A DNA stretch of 51,851 nucleotides from a virus: positions 1 to 51,851 of IMG/VR virus record IMGVR_UViG_3300006793_000049. One strand, 5' to 3'. How positions within the stretch are numbered: the stretch's first letter is position 1; each line of letters begins with the position of its first letter. The position numbers were made by a program, and so were the translations under genes. Positions 17,315 to 25,729 of the stretch are shown in pieces. The notes under the pieces are model-generated. The model did not search any database, was not told the origin of the DNA, and was given only the letters and a program-made list of their open reading frames with translations.

Positions 17315-17953
17315 GTGGCTTTCCTAGTAGCCAATGTGCCGCCTGTTGAAGTCCTTGTTAAGAAGGAATATCTTTATGACTTTCAGAGGGGGCACGGTGA
17401 ATACGAACCAGGGTTATGGATCACCGCAAAATCTATCCAAGGTCGCGCATTATATTTTGAGACCTATCTCTATGAGACAGGAGCTCTATATGATAAGCTT
17501 CCTATCTCGGCTTTTGTTTGGAAAGAAACGAAGGAAGAGATGGAACTTGAAGACCTAGAGCTTTGGGACTGTTTCAGCTACCACATCTCAGTTATACAAA
17601 AGGTGAGTGTAGGGTCGGGGAAATGTAAATACAAGGCTCCAAACGGGAATTTTTATTATGGGGAGTATTTATATACTATAGATAGTTGTCATCCCGAATA
17701 TAATATACCAGATATTGGGTATTCTGAGGTACCTACACAACATAAGTCCTTTAATATAATACAATTAGACAACGGATATTTCGCCGCTCAGCCTAACAAT
17801 CGGGTAATATTCTACGATAAGTCTTTATCCCCAAAGAAGATGAGGTTCCCAGACTACAAGGTTTCAACTATTGAATATGGTGTGGAAAATAAATCTAAGT
17901 ACACCGCAGGGGATGATACTAATTTCTTTTATGAGTTCGAAGAACAAAGCTAG
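17315..17953 (+). CDS. Conserved protein of unknown function
   Basis: 212 residues from GTG 17315, one base after the lysozyme stop and coupled to it. AGAGGA inside the lysozyme end can act as ribosome-binding site. It is rich in aromatic residues and seems beta-rich (YLYDFQRGHGEYEPGLWIT, EYLYTIDSCHPEYN). It holds an octamer copy at 17388. No family is recognised. A compact hairpin follows directly. Confidence 0.65.
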   Translation: MAFLVANVPPVEVLVKKEYLYDFQRGHGEYEPGLWITAKSIQGRALYFETYLYETGALYDKLPISAFVWKETKEEMELEDLELWDCFSYHISVIQKVSVGSGKCKYKAPNGNFYYGEYLYTIDSCHPEYNIPDIGYSEVPTQHKSFNIIQLDNGYFAAQPNNRVIFYDKSLSPKKMRFPDYKVSTIEYGVENKSKYTAGDDTNFFYEFEEQS

Positions 17954-17967
17954 GCAAGAAGCCTAGC
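17949..17967. terminator. Bidirectional hairpin between convergent genes
   Basis: GCTAGGC-AAGAA-GCCTAGC is a perfect 7-bp stem that overlaps the plus-strand stop codon and lies 17 bases from the minus-strand gene's stop at 17984. The T-tract is weak, so efficiency is uncertain. Its position between convergent transcription units supports termination in both directions. Confidence 0.6.
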
Positions 17968-17983
17968 CCATTCCTCTTATAAT

Positions 17984-18184
17984 TTACTTCTGTGGTATTC
18001 TTAATACGTTAGGGAAGTATTGATTTTCTTTATAAAAATTAAAAGCCCAGTACCAATCGTCTTTATATTCTGCTCTCGCGTACTGTTCTAATTCTGAGTC
18101 TCCGTCTGTTCCTGCAGTATTAAAGATGTTTAAACATCTATTAACAAATGAGTTAGTTACGGAGAAAGTTCTTGGGTTTGCCAT
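17984..18184 (-). CDS. Small protein, unknown function
   Basis: 66 residues, with AAAGGAG before ATG 18184. It overlaps the preceding gene by 28 bases. Features include NSFVNRCLNIFNTAG, then DDWYWAFNFYKENQYFP. No known family. It is the last gene of the minus-strand unit. Confidence 0.7.
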   Translation of the reverse strand: MANPRTFSVTNSFVNRCLNIFNTAGTDGDSELEQYARAEYKDDWYWAFNFYKENQYFPNVLRIPQK

Positions 18185-18354
18185 AGTTTCTCCTTTATTG
18201 ATATCTCAGCCAAGGCTCTCCAGTAGTCCTTGTCTTTGATTGAGAGTGTAGCAAACTTTTGCTTAGAAGTCAAGCGTCTACTGCTGAATAGCAGGTATAG
18301 CTTTTTTGCAAGGCTATCGTATTTAGTTTTAAAAGGATAAGTATCTGTTTTCAT
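18157..18354 (-). CDS. Small basic protein, unknown function
   Basis: 65 residues, with CAGGAG 6 bases before ATG 18354. It is Lys-rich and helical, containing KDYWRALAEISIKEKLW. It sits downstream of a terminator-like hairpin and of the minus-strand promoter at 18506-18534, so its expression may depend on read-through. Confidence 0.7.
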   Translation of the reverse strand: MKTDTYPFKTKYDSLAKKLYLLFSSRRLTSKQKFATLSIKDKDYWRALAEISIKEKLWQTQELSP

Positions 18355-18372
18355 TTTGCTCCTGTAATAAAA

Positions 18373-18402
18373 AAAGGAGCCAGCATTTCTACCAGCTCCT
18401 TT
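18373..18402 (-). terminator. Rho-independent terminator or attenuator
   Basis: On the minus strand AAAGGAGC, a 14-base loop and GCTCCTTT form an 8-bp stem that runs into a T-run (CCTTTTTTTATTA). It lies after nrdB and also after a promoter (18506-18534), but before the next gene. Confidence 0.7.
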
Positions 18403-18505
18403 GTACGGTTGTGGAAAAAAGAGATCCCCAAACTGTTCTTAAACATATCGTCTAAGAGAAGTAAGGTTCTTCGTGCCCCCCTGTCTCCAATTTAATCTTA
18501 TAGTA

Positions 18506-18534
18506 ATAATACCATAAGTTAGTCAATTTGTCAA
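18506..18534 (-). promoter_or_regulatory. Sigma70-like promoter at the end of nrdB
   Basis: On the minus strand there is a perfect TTGACA (18534-18529), a 17-bp spacer ending ATGG, and TATTAT (18511-18506). The -35 overlaps the nrdB stop codon region. The predicted transcript starts near 18499 and meets the hairpin at 18402-18373. Confidence 0.75.
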
Positions 18535-19496
18535 GAGGAAAATGCATCACCCCAATCTCCTTGAACTGCGCCCTTTGCGTATTCAGTAGCTCTAGTTTCG
18601 AAGAAGTTTTCGTGTGCCTGTCCGTTGACAATATAGTCTACCCATTCCAATGGGTTTGACTTTACTCCGTAGTTAGGCTTCAAGCCTAGCTGAAGTAATC
18701 TTCTGTCCGCCATATAATGTACATAGTTCTTAACTTCTTGAGGAGTTAAGCCTTCGACTGGACCCTGCTCAAATGCTAGATCAATAAACTTTTCTTCCAA
18801 AGTTACCATGTCTCTACATATATCATACAGTGACTTTTTAAATTGATCATTCCAGATGTGTGGCTTCTCATCTAATACAGTATGTAAAAGTTTAATCATG
18901 TTTTCAACGTGGTGATTCTCATCTCTGATAGACCACGCTACAATTTGCCCCATACCTTTCATCTTACCGAAGCGCTGAAAGTTTAGTAGCATAATAAATG
19001 AACCAAACAATTGCAAGCCTTCACCGAATGCAGAGAACACTGCCATGTCACGAACGATCTTCTCTTCTTCCGTGCCCCCTTTATTTTCCCAAAGATAGTT
19101 ATGTTTGTCTGCCATCTCTGCGTACTCTTGGAATGCTTTATACTCTCTGTCATCCATACCAATAGTATCATTCAGCAGTGAATAACTATGCGCATGGTTA
19201 GCCTCCGACGTAGCAATAGCGGATAACATCATACGCACTTCTGGTTTCTTGAACATGGGTATATACACATCCATATAGGCTTGTGCAATGTCTACGTCAC
19301 CTTGGGTAAAGAACGTTAAAATCTGTTTCACTAGATTCTTTTCTGCATCATTCATCTTAGAGTTCCAATCATTTACATCTTCATGCAATGGAACTTCACT
19401 GGGTAACCAGTGCATCTTTTGTTGTTGGTCATAGGCTTCAAACGCCCATGGATATTCAAATGGTTTATAGTACTCTCTTCCTTTAAATACTGACAT
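18531..19496 (-). CDS. nrdB: Ribonucleotide reductase class I small subunit
   Basis: 321 residues. It supplies the tyrosyl radical for reduction of ribonucleotides. The di-iron ligands and radical Tyr are visible: Asp in QGDVDIAQAY, then SEANHAHSYS (Glu, His, and Tyr seven residues after the Glu), then GEGLQLFGSF, then DENHHVENM. AAGGAG precedes ATG 19496. It follows nrdA by 9 bases in the same operon. An octamer copy lies at 19072. Confidence 0.93.
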   Translation of the reverse strand: MSVFKGREYYKPFEYPWAFEAYDQQQKMHWLPSEVPLHEDVNDWNSKMNDAEKNLVKQILTFFTQGDVDIAQAYMDVYIPMFKKPEVRMMLSAIATSEANHAHSYSLLNDTIGMDDREYKAFQEYAEMADKHNYLWENKGGTEEEKIVRDMAVFSAFGEGLQLFGSFIMLLNFQRFGKMKGMGQIVAWSIRDENHHVENMIKLLHTVLDEKPHIWNDQFKKSLYDICRDMVTLEEKFIDLAFEQGPVEGLTPQEVKNYVHYMADRRLLQLGLKPNYGVKSNPLEWVDYIVNGQAHENFFETRATEYAKGAVQGDWGDAFSS

Positions 19497-19505
19497 ATAT
19501 TCTCC

Positions 19506-21263
19506 TTATGCTTCGCAAGCCACGCATGCGGCTTCTTCTTGTTGATAGTCTTGTCTTATAGTTCTTTCTATCTGGTTAGATAGATTTTCTACTTTCTTTA
19601 AAGCTTGGCTTCTCATGTAGTAAAGTGTTTTTACTTTACCTTTCCACGCCCTCAAGTGAATACCATGTAATGTTTTGGTGTCCACGTCTGGCGGTAAGAA
19701 CAAGTTTAAACTTTGTGATTGACAGATGTATTGTTGTCTGTCTGCCGCTAGATCAACTAGCAATTTCTGGTCCATCTCGATAGCTGTTTTAAATATAGAT
19801 TTCTCTTGTTCTGATAAGAACTCTAAGTGCTGTACACTACCCCCATTAGTCACAATAGATTTCCAAACTTCTTTATTGTTTCTATCATGCTTTAATAATA
19901 CTCTCTCTAAGTATTTATTTTTCATAAGGAATGTACCGCTCAAAGTCTTTTGAGAAAACGCATTTGCGCGTAGCGGTTCGATAGATGGAGAAGTTCCCCC
20001 ACAAATTACAGATGAAGAAGCATTAGGAGCAATGGCAATGACATGTGAATGTCTTAGCCCTGTGCCCTCCATGTCTGCGGGAGAACCCCTCTCTGCTCCC
20101 AGCTTTTGATTAGCAGATTGAGCCTCTTTGTTTATATGCTTAAATATATAGTCATTGATATCTTTAGACATATCATCATCCATTGCTACTTCTCTCTTCT
20201 GAAAGTAACTATGTAACCCCATTGTACCCAAGCCAATGGCTCTTTCACAACGCGCTGAGTTAACTGCACGCCACATGTAAGAGGGGGCACTTGTAATGAA
20301 ATGCTCTAAAACATTGTCAAGCATACGCACCAAATCTTCTATGAATAATTTATTATCTTTCCACTCATCAAAGTATTCTAAGTTCACTGAGGATAAACAA
20401 CACACCGCAGTTCTATCTTTTGCAGTTGGTAGTGTAATCTCAGAACATAAGTTTGAGTGATTAAATTTTAATCCCAGTTTCTTCTGTGATTCTGGCAGTG
20501 CTGCATTCACTGTGTCAATGAATGAGATATATGGCTCGCCTGTAGCTATCCTTGTTTCTAGAATCTTAATCCATAAAGTTCTAGCATCAAGAGTTTTAAT
20601 AACTTGTTTAGTATGGGGATCAATTAAATCCCAAGCCTCGCCTTTTTGTACAGCCTCCATGAAAGCATCTGATACATTGATACCGTGGTGTAAGTTTAAA
20701 TTTTTTCTATGGATATCTCCGCCTGTAGGTTTTCTCATTTCAATAAACTCTACAATCTCTGGGTGTGATACATCCATGTAGGAAGCGTAGCTACCACGGC
20801 GTGTTGCGCCTTGATGAAAGGCAGTCATCTGTGAATCGACCACGTGCATGAAAGGAATAACTCCTGTAGTTTTATTACCAATACTTGTAGCCATACCCTG
20901 TGATCTAACATCACCCCAGTAGCCACCAATACCGCCGCCCATACTAGACAACCATATGTTCTCAGTATAGTGATCTGCTAAACCTTCACGTGAATCATCT
21001 ACATAATTTAAGAAGCAAGATATAGGTAGCCCTCGTGTTGTACCTCCGTTGGATAGAACAGGTGTGGAAAACATAAACCATAACTTACTAGCGTAGTCAT
21101 ATAATCTTTGTGCGTGTGCTTGATCATCCGCAAATGTTTTTGCTGCTCTGGCAAAGCCGTCTTGAGGACTAGCCTCAGTAGGTAGTAAGTATCTGTCTTT
21201 TAGTATTATTTTGCCAGACTCTGTCAAGAGTTCATCGCGAGAGTAGTCTATATTTATTTTCAT
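19506..21263 (-). CDS. nrdA: Ribonucleotide reductase class I large subunit, short form
   Basis: 585 residues from ATG 21263, chosen because AAGGAG precedes it at about 7 bases; the frame extends further upstream without one. Catalytic features are LPISCFLNY (first redox Cys), NHSNLCSEI (Asn, radical Cys, Glu), AVCCLSSVNLEYF (second redox Cys), the tyrosine pair in VKTLYYMRSQA, and a C-terminal CVAC. The N-terminal ATP-cone seen in full-length enzymes is absent, so allosteric activity control is probably lost, as in many phage versions. It forms a complex with NrdB to raise dNTP supply. Confidence 0.92.
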   Translation of the reverse strand: MKINIDYSRDELLTESGKIILKDRYLLPTEASPQDGFARAAKTFADDQAHAQRLYDYASKLWFMFSTPVLSNGGTTRGLPISCFLNYVDDSREGLADHYTENIWLSSMGGGIGGYWGDVRSQGMATSIGNKTTGVIPFMHVVDSQMTAFHQGATRRGSYASYMDVSHPEIVEFIEMRKPTGGDIHRKNLNLHHGINVSDAFMEAVQKGEAWDLIDPHTKQVIKTLDARTLWIKILETRIATGEPYISFIDTVNAALPESQKKLGLKFNHSNLCSEITLPTAKDRTAVCCLSSVNLEYFDEWKDNKLFIEDLVRMLDNVLEHFITSAPSYMWRAVNSARCERAIGLGTMGLHSYFQKREVAMDDDMSKDINDYIFKHINKEAQSANQKLGAERGSPADMEGTGLRHSHVIAIAPNASSSVICGGTSPSIEPLRANAFSQKTLSGTFLMKNKYLERVLLKHDRNNKEVWKSIVTNGGSVQHLEFLSEQEKSIFKTAIEMDQKLLVDLAADRQQYICQSQSLNLFLPPDVDTKTLHGIHLRAWKGKVKTLYYMRSQALKKVENLSNQIERTIRQDYQQEEAACVACEA

Positions 21264-21315
21264 GTTTGCTCCTTTATTAATTTTGAATGTTTCTCGAGGC
21301 GAGTTTGCCATCCTA

Positions 21316-22572
21316 TCACAACTTAACGGGAAACACAAGACCGTCTTGTACTTTTATATATCCCGCTTCCTCCATAGCTTTGACAGTCTGCTCAGATTCA
21401 CCAGGTGCGAGAGTTCTTCGAAGAAGTTCTCGCTTAAAGTGTCGAAGGTGGATGTATCCTTGCTTCGAATTTGTCATGGTTTCTTTAGACCATACTGCCA
21501 TATCTTGCGCTAGTTTACCCGCCCTAGCCATTCCAAAGCCTGCCAACGCACGAGGCATAGCCTCTTCTACTTCAAACATTAAGTCTTTAGTTCTCTGCCA
21601 ATGGTCCCAAGTAATAATCTTATCCTTGGAACTGCTGGCTGAGATAGCTAGAGATACTTTAATAAAGTGTGATACTCTACGTTGTGTATACTCAGCTAAG
21701 TTTGCATCAGTTGGTATTGGATCAAGTCCTGTTTCAATATCTTGATTGATCTTATCAAATGCTCGGTCATCAAATCTCATTGGTCCATACATCTTAGCAA
21801 TCTCAGCTAAGTCATGTCTGAGATTTACAATAGTTGCATCAGATACTCTATCTTGTAATAAAGATTGAGGGATCTTTTCACCATCATAAAACACAGGAAT
21901 GATTCTAGATAATAGACCTTGTGATCTGGCATCTTCTGGTAAGTTATCCACGAACTGCTCGGGTGTAGCACATGCGATCCAATTTAAACAAGGACCTTTA
22001 ATAATATGCTCACCCGCAGTCTTGGTCTTATGTGAGTATTCTTCTTTACTATCCCACATATCAGTCAAGAACATTTGTAGGTAACGCTCATGTCTTGATA
22101 GAAATGTACCAAGCTCTGAAGTTACTAATGTCAATGACCCATCAAAAAATTCTTCACCCATTGTAGATAATCTCATGTCTAGTCTTGAAGCCTTAGACAT
22201 ATCCACTGCTAATTTTTCTGGGGTAATTCTATCCTGTATACAATACAAAGGAAACTCTTTCAAACCGTACTCAGCTAACCCCGAATTAAAATTCTCGTGA
22301 TCTGTTTTTGTACCTATAGGTGTTGTTAGTTTACGAAATATTTTACTGAATGGTAGAATCAAACTTACTGATTTGTTTCGCCCAGGTCCAGCTACAAGCA
22401 CGACGAATATATTCGCACGTATATCGTAGTTAGCCATAGGCATCCACACTCTTCTACCTAATGCACCAGACACAGATGACAGTGCCGCCCAAGTTCTAAA
22501 CAACTTAGGTATCGGACTTTTTTCTGTAGCCTTTACACATGCATCTATATAGTCTTTATATATTCGCGCCAT
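21316..22572 (-). CDS. DUF3987/primase-helicase-like ATPase
   Basis: 418 residues. The N-terminal pattern (ALSSVSGALGRRVWMP, then NIFVVLVAGPGRNKSVSL) matches the P-loop entry of DUF3987-type phage replicative ATPases. The P-loop at 61-68 is unusual, with Asn where the last Gly would be (GPGRNKS). Later, GEEFFDGSLTLVTSELGTF resembles a Walker B-type region. A replicative-helicase role is inferred from the neighbouring polymerase. The start is preceded by AAAGGGGG, formed by an octamer copy (22574-22581). Confidence 0.65.
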   Translation of the reverse strand: MARIYKDYIDACVKATEKSPIPKLFRTWAALSSVSGALGRRVWMPMANYDIRANIFVVLVAGPGRNKSVSLILPFSKIFRKLTTPIGTKTDHENFNSGLAEYGLKEFPLYCIQDRITPEKLAVDMSKASRLDMRLSTMGEEFFDGSLTLVTSELGTFLSRHERYLQMFLTDMWDSKEEYSHKTKTAGEHIIKGPCLNWIACATPEQFVDNLPEDARSQGLLSRIIPVFYDGEKIPQSLLQDRVSDATIVNLRHDLAEIAKMYGPMRFDDRAFDKINQDIETGLDPIPTDANLAEYTQRRVSHFIKVSLAISASSSKDKIITWDHWQRTKDLMFEVEEAMPRALAGFGMARAGKLAQDMAVWSKETMTNSKQGYIHLRHFKRELLRRTLAPGESEQTVKAMEEAGYIKVQDGLVFPVKL

Positions 22573-24115
22573 CGTGCCCCCTTTCCCATGTTTTCATATT
22601 CTTCCATGTGTTACCCACCTCTACAGAGGAAGGTATCACCAGTGTTCTAGTACCTACTTGAATAGGATTAGTCATACACTCAACGATCTTAGGCATCAGC
22701 TCATCTACCTTTTCAGTAGGAACCTGTCCTAAAATCGCGTCGTGTACTTGTCCCAATACTTGAACACCATCATCACATAACTCATTCCACACTCGATATA
22801 ATCCCATGTTCAATAAATCACCAATAGTAGATTGAGGTACGTAAGCAATAGCACCACGTAATGTAGTGGCATCATCCAGCCTGCCCCAGAATTGTCTGCG
22901 TCTACCAATAGGAGTAGTTAGTGTCCCAGTATTTAACAACTCATTTGCTATACTGTCATGCCATTTACGTATTCCAGGGAACGCGCCAGGCACATCAACA
23001 TACTGAGTCTTTTCACCATATACTTTACCATATGCTAGAAGCTCATCAAAACCAGCTTTAGGATCTTGTTGATGCCAGCGATTGACAGAATCAAGACTGA
23101 CCACTCCGCCATAATAAAGTAATTGGAATCGTGTAGCATGTGCTACTTTAATCTTCAGATGTCTAGCCAAAGACGCGGCTGACAAACCATAGTTAGTACC
23201 ATGACCTGCGCGCTTACACATATCCCTAAAACTAAACTGTAAGTAATAAGGATTCTCGGCTAGCTGTCTCTCTTGTTTAGGATCGCCACTCCAACCCATG
23301 TTTTTCCAGACCATTTTAACCACAGTGGTATGCAAGTCACCACTCTCACAAGCATCAATATATCCTTGGTCGTCTGTTAAGTAGGCAACCACACGGGATT
23401 CCGCTTGCTCTAAGTCTGCGTAGAACATAGTCATACCTTCATCGGGTATAAATATTTCGCGCAAGTCTTTCGTTATGTTTTGAAGATTAGTTCCTGTACC
23501 CCAAGGGGCTTCTGAAGATGACCAACGACCTGTCTCTGTACCTGCCACATTATAAGAACAACGAATACGATTATCTTTGTCTCTATCTGTATCAAGCACA
23601 CCAAGTTGTTTGTCGATATCGCGCAACGCAAGGATAGCGTTGGCAAATACTTTTGCTCGTGGGTAGTTCTCTCTTAGTTTTTCAAGAGCCTCACGATCTG
23701 TTGAAACTTTTGACTTACCTTTTTTATATGACATGATCTTAGGTATACCTAAGTGTACATAAAATAAATCCTGTAATTGTTTTGGTGAGGCGTGGTTTAA
23801 GTCTTTACCTGTTGCCGCTTGTGAAAAGAGATTCAACATTCTCTCTAATTTCAAACGCGCTTTTTTCAAGGGGGCACGCATGTTCCTAACTTTCTCTAAG
23901 TCAACGCGTAAACCCTTCTGCATCATTGCCATCGCAGGCTTGAGGCTGTCTAGTTCAAACTGATATGTCTTGGTTGTAGTATCGTCTAGTTCTTTCTTGA
24001 TCTTCTGCCAAATCTCTAGCGTTACCGCACAGTCAAGGGCGCAGTAAGTCCAGAGTGTTTGCTCAGAATCTAGCTCGATATTTTGTATATCTACGTTCTT
24101 TATTATTTTTGCCAT
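22556..24115 (-). CDS. DNA polymerase A, C-terminal part (exo III motif and polymerase domain)
   Basis: 519 residues from ATG 24115 (CAGGAG upstream). It opens with the 3'-5' exonuclease motif III (Tyr24-x3-Asp28, TYCALDCAVT), then the polymerase domain: TETGRW (193-198), motif A DLEQAESR (234-241), motif B Arg297, Lys301 and Tyr309-Gly310, and motif C at His458-Asp459. Motif C reads HDA instead of the usual HDE. Exonuclease motifs I and II are not here but in the gene at 24643-25728. The two products must presumably assemble for proofreading. It overlaps the next gene by 17 bases. Confidence 0.9.
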   Translation of the reverse strand: MAKIIKNVDIQNIELDSEQTLWTYCALDCAVTLEIWQKIKKELDDTTTKTYQFELDSLKPAMAMMQKGLRVDLEKVRNMRAPLKKARLKLERMLNLFSQAATGKDLNHASPKQLQDLFYVHLGIPKIMSYKKGKSKVSTDREALEKLRENYPRAKVFANAILALRDIDKQLGVLDTDRDKDNRIRCSYNVAGTETGRWSSSEAPWGTGTNLQNITKDLREIFIPDEGMTMFYADLEQAESRVVAYLTDDQGYIDACESGDLHTTVVKMVWKNMGWSGDPKQERQLAENPYYLQFSFRDMCKRAGHGTNYGLSAASLARHLKIKVAHATRFQLLYYGGVVSLDSVNRWHQQDPKAGFDELLAYGKVYGEKTQYVDVPGAFPGIRKWHDSIANELLNTGTLTTPIGRRRQFWGRLDDATTLRGAIAYVPQSTIGDLLNMGLYRVWNELCDDGVQVLGQVHDAILGQVPTEKVDELMPKIVECMTNPIQVGTRTLVIPSSVEVGNTWKNMKTWERGHDGANI

Positions 24116-24132
24116 TGCTTTTGTCTCCTGTG

Positions 24133-24363
24133 TTACTCATAGTCTCTCTCAATTATCATGTCGATATAGTGTTTTGCTTTTAATAAATCTTGTTTGCCTC
24201 CTTTGTCTTTATGCCTGCAGATATATTTGATTGCGTTACCTTCTGCAAAAAGAAAATTGTTTTGATTAACGAACTCAGAGGGTTGTATCTTATATTTTTT
24301 GTAGTGGTCACCGCCCACCTGTGTACTGTATGCTGTTGTTGCTTTATTATTTGTATAACTCAT
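24133..24363 (-). CDS. DUF3310 family protein
   Basis: 76 residues. The signature GGDHYKKYKIQPSEFV, then EGNAIKYICRHKDKGGKQDL, then KHYIDMIIE, is the DUF3310 pattern found in many phages near nucleotide or replication genes; the biochemical role is unknown. Its ATG overlaps the end of the upstream gene. It lies between the two halves of the DNA polymerase. Confidence 0.88.
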   Translation of the reverse strand: MSYTNNKATTAYSTQVGGDHYKKYKIQPSEFVNQNNFLFAEGNAIKYICRHKDKGGKQDLLKAKHYIDMIIERDYE

Positions 24364-24634
24364 CTATGCCACCTATAATATTAAATATTTCTTCCCTTAC
24401 ATTCTTCGCATTTAATTGTGCATAGTCGCACACAATACTGAAATCTTCTGTCTTTCCTCTCAGCCAAATCTTGGCTCGTTCTTTGTTTGATAAACTCTCT
24501 CGGGACTTGTTCTCTGTGAGAAAGTCTGATATCGCTTGGTCTATTACTGATCTCCACAATCGTACTTCACTTTCGATAGTTACTAAATCATTTGGTATAT
24601 GTAACTCCGCAAAGTATGGAGCACGTTTGGTCAT
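24347..24634 (-). CDS. Small protein within the split polymerase locus
   Basis: 95 residues, helical (LVTIESEVRLWRSVIDQAISDFL). No clear Shine-Dalgarno sequence is visible at ATG 24634, so translation may be coupled to the polymerase N-terminal gene that ends at 24643. It has no homing-endonuclease motif (no HNH, GIY-YIG or LAGLIDADG). The function is unknown. Confidence 0.65.
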   Translation of the reverse strand: MTKRAPYFAELHIPNDLVTIESEVRLWRSVIDQAISDFLTENKSRESLSNKERAKIWLRGKTEDFSIVCDYAQLNAKNVREEIFNIIGGIDELYK

Positions 24635-24642
24635 TATTACAT

Positions 24643-25728
24643 CTATTCATCTCTCTTAGTACTCTTTGAAAACTTAGCCATAGTTTTCCAAGCACCCTCG
24701 TTTGTGTATATCGAACCTAAAAAGCCTAAGCCTTTCTGTTGTTCGGGCTGTAGTGCATGCTGGGCATGCATTGTATCGTGGATAGTTCCATTGACTGTGA
24801 TGTTGTATTTATATTCTAACCACGACACATCATACGTTTGATTTTGAGCGACCTTAGTAATCTTCTCGTTCTCAAGAACACGCTTTATCCAAGCCCAAGC
24901 TCGTTGCTCATGGGCAGGGTCGGTCCAATAGTTTTGGAGTACGTTGCGCTTGTCTTTGAATGGTATAACGAGAGCGACAGTATCGCTTGGAGCGAAACCA
25001 ATACAAGTAATAAAACCGCCCCCTGTTTCAATGTCGAAACTGAGTGGCTGATCTGTGTTATTCTCTCTAATAAATTTTTGTTCGAAGTCCTCGAGGTCTT
25101 TGATGTCTGGTTCAATCCATAACTCTCTTTCTTTTATTTTGATTTGTGGTGTGTTGGATTCCTCGACAGCCTTCCTAATATCTGCTAAGACAATAGGACG
25201 GAAGTCGAAGTTTCTAATAACGGCACTAGGACTAAACGTAGGCATAACTTTGGTCCCACCTGTGAGGTCCGATTTAAGAATGGTTCCCCTGTAAGTACCT
25301 ATCTTGTCTAGTCCTGTCAGCGCCCATAACGCAACGCTACCCATGGCAATAATGACATTAGGTTTGCACGCGTTAAGCTCGTTTTGCAACCGCTCTAATT
25401 CACTCTCGTATTCTTCTTTTAAAAAGCCGAAGCCATGCACAGGATACTTGGAGCGCCACTTATTCTCTTTACTAAACTTAGAATAGTTCTTCTTGTTCAT
25501 AAAGAAATGGGCGGGGTTCTCTTGTGCAGGCTTCTGAGCGAGAGCATGCGTAAGCAAACAGTTCTCCACATTTAGTTCTAATATCTCACACATTTTGTGA
25601 AACATTTTTCCCGTACTACCAATCATGATTTCACCAAGACGTTGCTCATCCGTAGTTGGAAAATCAAATACGAAAGCTATCTTGCAATCACCGTTAGGTT
25701 GTTGTGAAGGTACTGTCTGCTTAGTCAT
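24643..25728 (-). CDS. DNA polymerase A, N-terminal part (UDG-like domain and exo I/II motifs)
   Basis: 361 residues. Residues 14-190 resemble the uracil-DNA-glycosylase superfamily (IIAMGSVALWALTG at 126-139, PTFSPSAVIRN at 163-173), a fold found at the front of several phage polymerases. Exonuclease motif I is FDIETGGG (Asp232, Glu234), and motif II is NQTYD (Asn296, Asp300). The protein ends soon after YTNEGAWK (341-348), just before where exo III would come. Exo III starts the gene at 22556-24115. Start 25728 follows the upstream stop by one base. Confidence 0.85.
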   Translation of the reverse strand: MTKQTVPSQQPNGDCKIAFVFDFPTTDEQRLGEIMIGSTGKMFHKMCEILELNVENCLLTHALAQKPAQENPAHFFMNKKNYSKFSKENKWRSKYPVHGFGFLKEEYESELERLQNELNACKPNVIIAMGSVALWALTGLDKIGTYRGTILKSDLTGGTKVMPTFSPSAVIRNFDFRPIVLADIRKAVEESNTPQIKIKERELWIEPDIKDLEDFEQKFIRENNTDQPLSFDIETGGGFITCIGFAPSDTVALVIPFKDKRNVLQNYWTDPAHEQRAWAWIKRVLENEKITKVAQNQTYDVSWLEYKYNITVNGTIHDTMHAQHALQPEQQKGLGFLGSIYTNEGAWKTMAKFSKSTKRDE

Positions 25729-25729
25729 G

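Noticed and set aside
24116-24642. Homing endonuclease or intron splitting the polymerase
   Set aside because: The two genes in the gap are DUF3310 and a short helical protein. Neither has HNH, GIY-YIG or LAGLIDADG motifs, and the flanking coding ends are proper starts and stops.
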